Program-made: the position numbers and the translations under genes | Part shown: positions 32,839-43,571 of the stretch, piece after piece | Numbering within the stretch: position 1 is the first letter of the stretch | How the letters are laid out: each line of letters opens with the position of its first letter | Notes under the pieces: generated by a model | The model's database searches: none | Seen by the model: only the letters and a program-made list of their open reading frames with translations | What the model was told of the DNA's origin: nothing | NCBI GenBank assembly: GCA_028023455.1 | Contig: JAQFVV010000027.1 | Location: 5,391,845 to 5,455,844, forward strand | Source: Epiperipatus broadwayi | Taxonomy: Eukaryota; Onychophora; Udeonychophora; Euonychophora; Peripatidae | DNA: 64,000 nt | Direction of reading: 5' to 3'

Positions 32839-35800
32839 TAACATGAGCTGGAACTCACAAAATGTACTTCAAACCCAGTCGAGCCCGAGATTTTGGTCAG
32901 GGACCAGCCTGGATTCGAACCCACTCTCCAAGCCCCAGATCAAACACCTAATGGACAACATAACAATGATGGCCCACGAGAATTAATTCTTAATCCGGCC
33001 CACTAGCAAATCGGAGAAACAAAAGACTCATGGACTTAAACATCTATATAAGCAACTTAAACACTAAAGACATTCCAAAGATAAAATCTAATATAATTAG
33101 TTAATAGGGGTTTTACTAATGAAAAGCTATGGGCAATTAGTGAATTGGATTGATTTAATAATGAGACAGAAACTGATATATGATGAATTAAAATATATTT
33201 ATTGACAATTGTTGTTGGCAAATGCATGCAGGCATTTTATTTATAAAGTAACATTACTCTAGGCCATTTAAACAATAATTGATACGTTGGCTATTATTTA
33301 ATTGATCCAATATTATTTAATGGAAACAAATAGCCCTACTATATAACTAATCATTACATTAACTTTTACTAGTTATGCCCTTTCATCATCAGTTCGAGTG
33401 GCTATTGTTCATGAAATCAAACCAAGTCTGGAGTGAAGCTTAATAATACGTCTTAATTATAATAAATTTATATTAACTAAGGGCTTTTAAAGCGTCCCAG
33501 ATAGCTTTAGATCGAACGGGTTTTCAAGATTGCTTCGGATCAACGCCGAAGACTGCATATTAGGGAGGAAAGAGTTGGCTATAACGATTTTACTAATACG
33601 CTAGGCACAAGTAAAATATAATAATAAAGTGGCTCTGCGGATGGAAGAATAGTTTTAGGGTTTTTGTGACAAACAATGGTTTACCCAATAACCGGTCATC
33701 ATGCTGCAAAAGGAAACCTTTATTTGGTTCATAAGAAGCGGGGGACTTACGTGCTAATCTGGCCCGTAGCTCAGACTTCGCTACTGCACTACCCTATAAG
33801 AGAAGATGTGCTGGCAACGCCATGGCTCCATCTTATATATAAAACAGCACAACGAGAAAAATATTAATAAGTTTCACATCCGCCAAGCCGAAGGATATTA
33901 TAAATGAAATATCACATATTAAATGAACACAAGTTTATCAGCTTGATCAAAAGAGCCAACTCTTCTGTAGCATGAGAAATATGTATATGCTACTGACAGG
34001 AATATATACAAACTTTACTTTATCCCGTTCAATCTCTTTAGTTATCTATAACAACTAAACTTTTAAAAAGGAGGAAAAGTATATTTAATAAGGGACTTAC
34101 GAATACTTTACTAAAAAAATATACTTATGATTGCACTCCAGGCTAGTTTAATCTTTAGTAATATAATAATTAAAGGTTGAAAAGCCACATTTTATATTTA
34201 TATTAATTAATTTATTAAGTGAAAAAATATGAATTTGGGTTTCGAAACAGCGCACGAAATGACGCTATATAAATAATTTAAATTTATATGTTTAAAAACA
34301 TATTCTATAATTAAATGCACGCCGTTTCGAAACATAGGCATAATGAACAATAATTAAAATAAGCAAAAGAAAAGCAAAATATAACTGCAGTGATTAAATT
34401 ATATAGCAAAATATTAATTAACAAAGAAATTTAGCAAAAATATTTCATTTATAGATTTCAAATACGATTTAGACAGAGTTTACAATATTGAATTAATAAA
34501 GAAATTTGCAAAAGTATTTCATTTTAGAGAATTTACAATATTATTTGGAAAATAATTTAGAAAGAAATTGCAATAATATGGTTAGCTAACCTGATTTTGA
34601 AGAAATAATGATTGTTGTTGAAATTCACACAGAGCTCTGCGATTTTAAATAATATTAAAACAGTTCTCCTATAGCTGAACTGGAGATATTCAAGCTGGAA
34701 CGAAGGTGAGTTCTTTGGCGGCTTATGGCATGTTCTTATTCAGTTGGGAGATGATTTAAAATGGTGTTGGAATGAAGGCAAGTTCTTTTAGTGGCTTATG
34801 ACATCTTTTATTTGGTGTGGTTGTTGCTTCGGCATTTGGGGGATTGAACTCGGCGTTCCATCACGGGAACGGCAGCAAAATTTTGCCTGACTTTAGCCAG
34901 ACATGGTAAAATTAAACAATTTATAACTTGGATAGTAATAGCTCTTCAAAAGCAAGATGGAGTATATCTTCCCGCTTAAAATAAGGCCTATTTATATATT
35001 CCGACTAAGCTTTAACACCTTTTTGGAATTTTGTTTGCCTCGGGACCAATTGACTTTTAATTAAATAAAATAATATAATCCAATTTCTGCAACAGATAAC
35101 GTCTCTGAGGTGTTATATTTAATTTACTTTTAAAAAATTATTAAAAACATATAAATTATATAATTTGATTCAGTTTCATTAATTAAATTCCTTTTTATGT
35201 GTTATAGAATGTTAAGGCTTAGCAGAAGGAACGGTATTCTGATTTAATGATAAAGTCTTTTGTGCAAACAAAAATCAATCAGTAAACTAGATTTTACTTT
35301 TTACCCGGGTGCGTCACTAATTGATTTCTTGTTTACACAAAATTCTCATTTTTAATTATAAACGGATTTTTATTTTACTGAAATAAATAACTTTTAACAT
35401 ATTTGTTTTTACCAAATTATTTGTTTAAAAAAAAGCAAATTTAAAGAAAATACTTTAGTTTCAATTATATATGTAAAACATTAAATCAGAAAGCCGTTAA
35501 ATATATTTTAAAGAAAACATTTTACATTATAGTATATCTTTTTTATTTTAACTTAAATATATATATATAAATCATTTTGCCGCTATTCCAAGGTTTAAAT
35601 TATCCATCCACATACGAATATTATAGCGAATATAATTAAAAATTGACTGAAAATTTATAAAACATTTTATAATAATTTATGAGCATTTCTCCGCTATAAT
35701 TTTATCAAACCTGTCTAATTATAGCGTGTTTTTGTAAGTAAATGGATGATGCCATTCAAGCGGCCATTGTAGCAAAGTTTTCCCGCTCGACTTATATATT

Positions 35801-35871
35801 ACATTTTTACATTTAAAATAGGTTCGAAACTAGTTCAGACGAGGTCATTAGGTTGATGGTGAAACAGAAAG
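32839..35871. mobile_element. Unclassified 3-kb AT-rich insert in LINE-C
   Basis: The LINE-C reading is interrupted between its linker (ETEIVLK at 35880) and DKHILTG (32835). The insert has no recognisable protein. It starts CTAACATGAGCTGGAAC, reminiscent of the element 1 LTR start TGAAGCTGGAA. On the minus strand near 32919 it has a perfect tRNA B-box-like GGTTCGAATCC. It shares short segments such as GAGAAACAAAAGACTC with 42826-45493, and has two 10-bp palindromes GTTTCGAAAC (34233, 34324). I infer a solo LTR or a related non-coding element; exact ends and target duplication were not found. Confidence 0.45.
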
Positions 35872-36233
35872 AGATTGGAAGGTTTACGTTTCAATACTAT
35901 CTCTGTTTCCCCTACATTTCTCCTTTTAATGTAATTCCAAAATTTTTTACTCCCATCTCTTCCACTTTTATTAATATCCTCCAACAATTTATTATTTAAC
36001 TTCATCCTCTCTCTATAATTATCCATTTTAGCTAGCTTCTTCTTTTCTAAGTACTTTCCCCATTTAGCATTAATATCATTTTCACTTTCTTTATTCTTAA
36101 TAGCACACTTATATTCTCTGCATGCTTTTTTCCTCTCTTTTACACTTTTACTAACTCTCATTTTTTTATTACTTTTATTCTTCTTCATATTCTCGACTAA
36201 AACCCTATTTGCCACTTTTTCTACTTCACCACA
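35872..36233 (-). pseudogene. LINE-C linker between endonuclease and RT
   Basis: The minus strand reads VLVENMKKNKSNKKMRVSKS..., a highly basic stretch, then KKFWNYIKRRNVGETEIVL, a motif common in the endonuclease-RT linker of LINEs (KKFW.YIK). Its continuation DKHILTG is at 32835, across the AT-rich insert. The last residues before the natural stop in this piece are read from the insert. Confidence 0.75.
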
Positions 36234-37166
36234 TTAGTCCTTACACTCATCCCCAACCAACTGCTCCATGGTTTCTTCAACTTTTATTTTATACTTTTCC
36301 AACTTATTCTTATCATTCACTCTCCATCCACATCTTTCACTATTATTTCTACTTTTATTTCTATCCTCCATCACATTACTAATCATTTCTATTACAATAA
36401 AGTTATGATCACTATTACACACTCTCTCTTCATTATCAAACACCTTAATTTTTCGTATTTTATTCATACCCTCTTTCTCTACCAATACATAATTTATTGT
36501 GTGAAATGCATTATTCCTAAACCATGTGTATTGTCCATCATATACATTTGATAAGTTCCCAATGCTCAAATTTACTCTGACAAAATTCCTTCAAAAACTG
36601 ACTATTCTTATTATCTACATCATCAATTTCTTCAATATGCCCATTCATATCCCCTATAACCATTATTCTCTTCCCCTTTTCTTTAAAACTCTGTCTATCC
36701 TTAACTAGGCATTCATATATACTATTGTTCCACTCCATTACAGCTTGACTATCTCCAGTGGCAATATACACTACAGCCACCATCCATTCTTGTCTACCCA
36801 ACCTTATTTCAAACCACAAATGTTCTTGACATTTAACAGTATTTAAATATTTTTTTGATATAACACCTATACCACCACCCCTTTTTTCCTTTCTGTTTAT
36901 ACCCTGCCATACTACCTCTTCCAAAATAGGTTCTTCTTCTTCTCTTAGATGAGTTTCCACTACTGCTAATACCTCAAGCCCTTCATTTTCAATTGCTTTA
37001 TTTAATTCCAGCCATTTTTCTGGTCTCCTACCACCTTGCATATTCAAAAATCCAATTTTAACAATTTCTTCTTTCCTAACTACTCTTTTATAAATTCTTT
37101 TGCTTCCTTCTTCTCCATTACGTTTACAACAAACTTTCTTACCACTAATTTTACAAAACCATTCCC
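36234..37166 (-). pseudogene. LINE-C APE endonuclease
   Basis: From 37166 down, the minus strand reads REWFCKISGKKVCCKRNGEE, a Cys-rich basic stretch, then KIGFLNMQGG, VLAVVETHL, RGGGIGVI, MVAVVYIATGD and MVIGDMNGHIEE: the ordered endonuclease motifs, with Asn, Glu, and Asp-x-Asn catalytic positions present (GDMN in place of the usual GDFN). The frame (37266-36538) is open across this; the first residues above 37166 come from the host family-B sequence. A frameshift near 36550 leads to a second piece with NSDHNFIVIE, the SDH motif. This is one of the best preserved domains in the nest. Confidence 0.85.
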
Positions 37167-39020
37167 TCTGATCAGTGCTGCCCTCTTTTTTGCCTTTTTG
37201 AAAGATTGTTAGAAAATCGTAATAAACTTCTATATTTTTAATAGAAAAATGTAAAAACAAACACATTTTCTATAAAAAGAATATAAAATCCTTGCCATGA
37301 CAATTCGTAATTATTTAATCTTAAATCAAAAATGGGAGAGTCGTTTTAAGTCACTCAAAGTATATGAAGATATTTATTAAATAATCTTGCAAACTTTAAA
37401 TTAACACTGTAAAGGCTGTTTAATATACAGAAATAGGGAGTGAGATTTAATATTTTGACTGTTCTTTCGCAAGTATTCAAAATAATTTCAAATTCTGTGG
37501 TTTGTACCATTTTGCAATAGCTGTTTATGTCTCCATGAGCAATGCAGAATGTTTATCTACTTTATTAATTTATCGATGCCTAATTTGGGAACTGCATAGA
37601 GATATACTAATGAAGGGGAGAAAACATTTTTTTTTGGTCAGCAACATTCTAAATATTCAATAATGATCTCTTCATAAAATAATAAAATTTATCCGATATA
37701 CATCATCCTCAGAAAATGCAATCCTAAAGAAAAAGAGTTCAATCTCACCGTAATAGTGCCAGCAACTATACAATTTATTTCTACCATTGACTAGTATTAT
37801 ATTTTTGTAAAAATATCATACAAGTTTGTGCACTCCAGAAAAACTAGAAAATATTGGAGAAATATATTTAGACCGCGAACTGCTAAATGGTAAATTTAAT
37901 TAAAGAATTTATGTTAATTGCTATCGATAAATTCCAAGAAATATTTGACTAATTAATGATTGGATTATATTAATTAACAAACTGTGAACTATCTTATCGA
38001 GATCGTTTAGAATCTGAACAAGGATTAAGATAACAAGAAATGTAAAATTAATTGAAAGACAGATTTCAAGTTAAGATCAAAATTAGAAATAACGACAAGA
38101 AATTAAAAATAATGGGGGAAAAAAATATATAATGTCACTCTCTATTGTTATTCAGTCGGGGCTGCAATTTGCTAGATCATTCATCAGTTCGAATTATTAT
38201 TATTCAGTTTGGACAAAAATGCAGAGTAAACAACAAAGTGCTTGGTTCATTTTTCCAGTTCATTTTACAGAGAGATGTAAGTGACAATAGCTTCAGTAAT
38301 ATGCACCATTCTCAGTGAAAATATGATCACAGGCAGCAGTTGAATAGTCCCAAAGAATTTTGGCAACCGGAGCTGGAGAAAACCCTGTGGATAGCAGCTA
38401 GATGTGAAGAGTTGATTTTCCAGTTGATTCCAAGTGAAGTTACCAAGAGGATGGTTGCAGAAACCGAAGCTAAAAGAAGTTTAAAGTGACAGTCACAGTG
38501 CTATATGACAAACTGGCCTAGGACCATCATGTTTGGGAAACTGAGGCCCATGGGAATTGTTATTGAAGCAGTCAGTCTTAAGGTGTGTTGAGGGTAATAA
38601 ACCATAGGAAATTTTAGATATTTGTGTTGCCATGGCAGCAGACTTTTTCACTATTTTGATTACATATTATTTTGTTTCTTGGTATTCGGAATGCACACTT
38701 TTTGAATACACATCAACCAGCACAAATGAATATCGGTCACCCTAGGCACAATGGATCAGATATTATGACTTTGACAAGTGGCACAATTTTCAACATGGAT
38801 TCAATTTATATAAGAATGAATGCATTGTTATGATTTATAAATGTAAAAATAATTTTATTTCTTTTCTTTGAGGGTACTTTATTTAGCACTGCTTACATAT
38901 AAACCGCCAATGCTGACCAAAAGTACATCCTAATGCTTGGTCAGGTAGCATGTCGTTTTATCAGAGAGTAGGTGTATATCTTATACATACAGCATTTCTG
39001 AGTCCAAGCTCTTTTTTTTT
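37167..39020 (+). mobile_element. Family-B unit 3, right part
   Basis: The sequence resumes exactly at the TCTGATCAGTGCTGCCCTC landmark (37167) seen in units 1 and 2. It continues through the ATTTAATCTTAAATCAAAAATGGGA segment, and matches again at 38710-39000 (CAACATGGATTCAATTTATAT, TATAAACCGCCAATG, TTTATCAGAGAGTAGGT). Between about 37430 and 38690 it has unit-3-specific sequence about 900 bp longer than in unit 1. No LTR or gag follows. Confidence 0.7.
38319..38489 (+). other. 56-codon open frame, possible exon or coding remnant
   Basis: The frame ends in TGA at 38487 and includes SPKEFWQPELEKTLWIAARC and EELIFQLIPSEVTKR. Base composition is richer in GC than the surroundings and the codons look protein-like. 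Upstream the frame is closed by TGA at 38316; CAG-ending pyrimidine-rich sequence just before (38315, 38339) could be a splice acceptor. I do not recognise the protein. It may be a terminal exon or a piece of an unrecognised element. Confidence 0.3.
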
Positions 39021-39689
39021 TTTTACTTTACATTAAATCCATACGAGTTAAGAAAGCAAGAAATAATGGGGGCAATATTATTACAAAGTAGTTCTTAGTT
39101 GTGATGCTTGCTTGCGGCAGTACAATCGCTAAAGAATAGATTTGCAAACACATTTGAGTCTGGAGTTTCAGCTGGAAAGGACTGCATGTTCATGCCGTTC
39201 TATTTAGGAATCTTTCAGCCAACCATGGAATTGAAAAAACATAGAAAATTTGATTTGAAAATGGACTGCCTCACATAGATTGGCTAAGATATTGTGCTTA
39301 GCCAATTATTAATAGAATAATAGAAATGATCTTAATTTTAGAATATTAATTACAAATTTTGCAATTAGCAATGATATTAGTTCATAGAAAGCAGTGATAT
39401 TCGTAAAACTGATTATAGTAAGACTAATTTTTGGCAGGTGTTTAATAGAACAGGTAGATGGCTTCACATTTTTGAAAGGTGAATCAAGCAATCAATGACT
39501 GGAGAATGCATGATGTTGGATTTGTTGGGACATTTAATTGAGTATCATTCATTTTTGGACCTTTTGTTTTAAGAATGAATGCTGGTATGGCCTGTTAATT
39601 AGTCCCAGTACCCAATATTATATGGGCCAATATTAGAATCACACAAAAGACAAAGTTTTGTTGCTTGTTGGGGAGCATTATTACTTTAA
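39021..39689. other. No gene seen
   Basis: This AT-rich stretch between family-B unit 3 and the RTE copy has no recognisable coding sequence or repeat. Confidence 0.45.
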
Positions 39690-39691
39690 TA

Positions 39692-40795
39692 TCATTCATC
39701 ATCATCATCAACAACCATTATCAATCCACTGCAGGATGAAGGTCTCTCCAAGTTTAATCCATCTTCTCCGATCTTTAGCTTCTTTTCTCCACAACACCCT
39801 GCACATTTTCTTATTTCATCCATCCATCTCACATGTGGCCTCTTTCTGGGTCTTTTACAATCTCTTGGACTCCAGTTTAAAATTTCAATTGTCCATCTAT
39901 TATCATCTCTTCTAGCAATATGTCCAGACCAACTCCATTTCAATCTTTAAATTTTTTCAATAAGGTCAGTAACACCTGTTTGTTGTCTTACCCATACATT
40001 GTGTTTTCAATCTCTTCTTGTTACTCCCAACATACATCTCTCCATACTCCTTTGAGTGGTTTGAAGTCTCTGTATTGATCTTCTATTAAGTGTCCAAGTC
40101 TCAGATCCATAAGTCAGAACTGGTAAAACACATTTGTTAAAAACCATCCTTTTCAAACACATAGGCATATTTCCTTTTAGTATCAAGTTATTTCTACCAA
40201 AAGCACTCCAACCAAGTTTAATTCTATGATTAATTTCCTCCATTATGTTTCCATCTGTATTAATAATCTGACCAAGGTATTTGTAACTGTTAACTTCTTC
40301 TAATTCTTCATAATCAATCTTTATTTTCATATTTTGAGCAAATCAATTAAACATTGCTTTAGTCTTTTTAACATTTATCTTTAGTCCTACTTTTCTACTT
40401 TCATCTGCTAACTCCTGCAACATTTCCTGCAGCTCTGAAGCATTATTTGCAAAAACAATTACATCATCTGTGAAATCTAAATGACTTAAATACTCTCCAT
40501 TTACTTTCACTCCTTTAGTTTCCCATTTTAATCCACAAAATACTTCTTGCAGCACTGCTGTAAAAAGTTTTGGAGATATGGAGTCACCCTGTCTTACACC
40601 TTTCTCAATGTTGATTTTTCCAGTATCATTATGTAATCTAATTGTTGCTGTTGCATTTTTATAAATATTCTTTAAAATATAACAATATCCTGGATCTATA
40701 CCTTGATGATCCAATGCTTTAATCACTGAAGAAATGTGTATAGAATCGAATGCCTTTTCATAATCTACAAATTCAAAACATAATGACAACTCATA
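39692..40795 (-). pseudogene. RTE copy 2 RT core and C-terminus
   Basis: Minus-strand frames 40789-40343, 40330-40007 and 39943-39692 give FVDYEKAFDS, GVRQGDSISP, FTDDVIVFA, LTYGSETWTL and WSWSGHIARRDDNRW. The FADD box has become FTDD: the two catalytic Asp remain but the preceding Ala is replaced by Thr. A stop at 40340 and frameshifts at about 40010-39945 and in the RPHVRWMDEIRK region break the protein. The FADD box in copy 1 is normal. Confidence 0.85.
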
Positions 40796-42660
40796 TTAGT
40801 TTGTCCTTTCTATGACTTCTCTCAATACCTGGATATGATCTATTGTACTAAAACCACTTTTAAATCCAGCTTGTTCTCTTGGTTGGTGGAAATCCAAAGT
40901 TCTCTGTAGACGAGTTGTAATTATATTGGTAAACATTTTATATAAAATTGATAAAAGGCTGATAGGTCTGCAATTTCTAATATCTTCTTTATCACCATTT
41001 TTAAATATTAATATTATTATTGCATTCTTCCAATCTTCCGGTACATCTTTATCATTTAAACATTTGGTATATAACTTTGCTAAAATTGCTTCTATTTCTT
41101 CACCTGCTTCTTTTAATATATCAATTATAATTCCATCATTTTCTGGAGCCTTTCCTTTCTTCTTACATTTAATTGCATGTCTCACTTCTTCATTTAAAAT
41201 TCTGGGCAATTTGGAAGATGTAATAGATATAGGAGGTACTTGTTCTTTATTACTATATATTTCTTGATAAAAATCTTCTACCAATTTCATGATGTCATCT
41301 CTCTTTTTAGTAATAATTCCATCTTTTTTTCTTATTGCAGATATAAATTTTCTACCAATACCAAAATGTTGTTTAACATTCTTGAGACTTTTACTTTCTT
41401 CTACAGCTTTCCTTGCTATTTCACAGTTACACTTTCTTATATCATTTTCAACTCTTTTCCGTACCATTTTACAAAATTCGAGATATTCAATTCTTTTTAA
41501 TACATCATCTTTGTATATCTTTATATTCCTTCTTTTCTTCATAAATTCTCTAGTCTCAGTAGAAATTTTATTAGTAAATTGCTGCTTTTTTCTACCAGCT
41601 ATCTTTGTTGTAGTTTTTAAAAGTGTATCAGTTATTTTCATATTAATTTCATTCAAATCTGAATCATGTTCAAAATCTCCTAACACTTGAAACCTATTTG
41701 TAAGTTCTAATTTAAATTCATTAGAATGTTTCTGAAGATTAGGAATATCAACTGTAAATATTGTTTTGCTTAATAATTTTTGTCTCTCTAGTTTTACATT
41801 AACACGTAACTTACACCTTACTAATCGATGATCACTTCCTGTGTTAAATTTATTAAGAACATTACAATCTTGAAATATGTATTTTCTGTTAGTCAAAATA
41901 TAATCCAATTCTGCTGTACCTTCATTTGGATGTTTCCATGTCCATTTCCTTTTAACATTTTTCTCAAAAAATGAATTCATAATATAAAGTTTTTCTTTTT
42001 CTGCAAACTCCACAAGTCTATTTCCTCTCTCATTTCTATTACCATAACCAAATTTCATCTTTTATTTGTCTACCTATTCTAGCATTAAAGTCCCCCATAA
42101 CAATTTTAAAATGTTGTTTACTCTGATCAAAAGCCTTTTGTACATCCATATAAAAATCTTCTACTACTTCATCACTATGAGAACTTGTTGGGGCATAAAC
42201 GTGAATTATCTGCATTTGGTATCTGCTATTAAGTTGTATAACTAATCTTGCCATTCTGTCCGATACTTCCACTTTTTATTTATAATGAATCCTACTCCAC
42301 TTGTATTTCCAATATGTGTGCCTTTATAATAGAGTATATGTCCACTTTTTAAATCAATTGTTTCTTCACCTTTTCTTCTAACTTCATGAAGTCCAATAAT
42401 GTCCCATTTAATATGAGAGTTCCTCTATTTCTTGCAATCTTCCTTCACTTGAAAGTGATCTGCAGTTGTAAGTATCTAAATAAAAAGTCATCATCAAATG
42501 GCAGCCTGGGTCCGCAATTAGGGGTTTCTTAGCACCCTCCGCCTTCGACCACAAACCGCTGCCTTGGTTGGTGACTTTATAGCCTCCTGGGAATAAGGGC
42601 CATGCTTTATTTTGATCTGTCATAATTGTATATATATGTATTGGGAAAATATTTATCATT
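40796..42660 (-). pseudogene. RTE copy 2 endonuclease, linker and RT start
   Basis: LDTYNCRSLSSEGRLQEIEE (42475-42415) holds the first endonuclease motif. After a frameshift follows GLHEVRRKGEETID with the catalytic Glu, then IIHVYAPTSS and KIVMGDFNARIG (42110). A 420-codon frame (42058-40796) continues with RKWTWKHPNEGTAELDYIL, GSDHRLVRC (the SDH motif), a basic linker, KKKGKAPENDGIIIDILKEAG, EDWKNAIIILIFKNGDK and RPISLLSILYKMF, the opening of RT, and QAGFKSGFSTIDH. A TAG in place of a Glu codon (40793) ends it at ERTN. Endonuclease and RT would act together in target-primed reverse transcription. Confidence 0.85.
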
Positions 42661-43461
42661 TACACAAACATTCATTCTGCCTTATCAGGCACTGAGCAGA
42701 AAGACCATGGTGTTTCTTGATCTTAAATTCAGAGATAAAAAGCCAATAAACTCACCATGCTGGCTAATGCGTGTTGGTGAGCAGCCCATCCATGTCTGTA
42801 TACTATATGAATAATCACATAGTAATGTAACGGTCAGAATCGTCTATCTCGCTAACACACTGCAGAATTCAAACCCCAGACATGAGACTGAACATTCTAG
42901 GAGGGGTTGCCTTCTAGATATACTAAGTTCGAATCTAAAGCCCAAATTTCACAGCACCATCTACGTGACAACGCATCTGATGCCACTACTAGTGTGACCT
43001 TTGACTGGTGCCTGGTGGTCAGGGAGAAACAAAAGACTCTATACTAAAAAAAGTTTGGGTGGCTAATTAACGTCTATGGATTTACAAAAGAAATGCAGAA
43101 AATATATATATAGACCGAGACAGTGATAAAAATCAAATAAAATAAGAGATCAAATTTAGTTTTAAATAATTTCACACAATTTATTTATATAAATATATAA
43201 ATATAATGCCACTGTCTGCTTATATGAGACAGGGATGCATATTAGATAATTGTGGGCATTATATTTCAATAAATGACAAAAAGGTTTTAAAACAAAGTGA
43301 TATATTCTATTCCTTGGGCTAATGGCATTACGATAATGTGCTTGACGAGATAGGAACATGTGTGAGGTACTTTGAGCAATTATACAAGTTTAAGAAAATA
43401 TTTGGAAAATTAAGTGTTCTAAAATATTTATTGATTTCGGGAATAGCACGGACTAAAGCTT

Positions 43462-43571
43462 ACTAAACAACAACGTGGGAAAGTCACGGATGCTTTGTAA
43501 AATAAATATAAAATAAACTAAACAACAACGTGGGAAAGTCACGGATGCTTTGTAAAATAAATATAAAATAA
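43462..43571 (+). repeat. 55-bp perfect tandem duplication
   Basis: A segment starting ACTAAACAACAACGTGGGAA and running through GTCACGGATGC to AAATATAAAATAA is present twice in direct succession with no visible difference, so it is recent. Confidence 0.85.

Larger units (their letters stand above)
16959..37166 (-). mobile_element. LINE-C, nested and interrupted APE-type LINE
   Basis: The three minus-strand pieces 37166-35872, 32838-32218 and 18720-16959 form one non-LTR retrotransposon: endonuclease, linker, RT, C-terminal zinc knuckle, 3' untranslated region. It is inserted in family-B unit 3, whose sequence resumes on both sides. It was itself interrupted by the Ty3/gypsy element at 18721-32217 and the AT-rich insert at 32839-35871. 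Style of the RT and of the C-terminal QREVGRHAL...AIQGEMGWSSF block recalls LINEs common in chelicerates and other invertebrates; I cannot confirm the clade. There is no clear target duplication; about 15 bp of the host site seem lost. Confidence 0.8.
39690..42660 (-). mobile_element. RTE-type LINE copy 2, near full length but disabled
   Basis: Reading the minus strand from 42660 gives endonuclease, RT and C-terminal region of the same family as 5675-6910, ending in a TGATGATGATGAATGAT tail at 39690-39715. By eye the two copies are more than 90% identical over the shared part. The region above 42480 reads KVTNQGSGLWSKAEGAKKPL in front of the endonuclease and may be natural 5' coding sequence. 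Several frameshifts and a stop disable it. Confidence 0.85.

Noticed and set aside
32900-32990. tRNA gene on the minus strand
   Set aside because: A B-box consensus is present, but no full cloverleaf with acceptor and anticodon stems could be drawn; at most tRNA-derived.
33676-33867. 63-codon plus-strand frame in the LINE-C insert
   Set aside because: There is no recognisable motif, and the surrounding 3 kb has no coding signal; kept only as part of the unclassified insert.
32831-35608. TTATCCAT on both sides as target duplication of the LINE-C insert
   Set aside because: The right copy lies 264 bp inside the insert; the sequence between it and the LINE junction does not read as LINE protein, so the match is probably chance.
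40926-41690. Plus-strand frames of 86-133 codons
   Set aside because: They are antisense shadows of RTE copy 2, rich in Phe, Leu and Ser.
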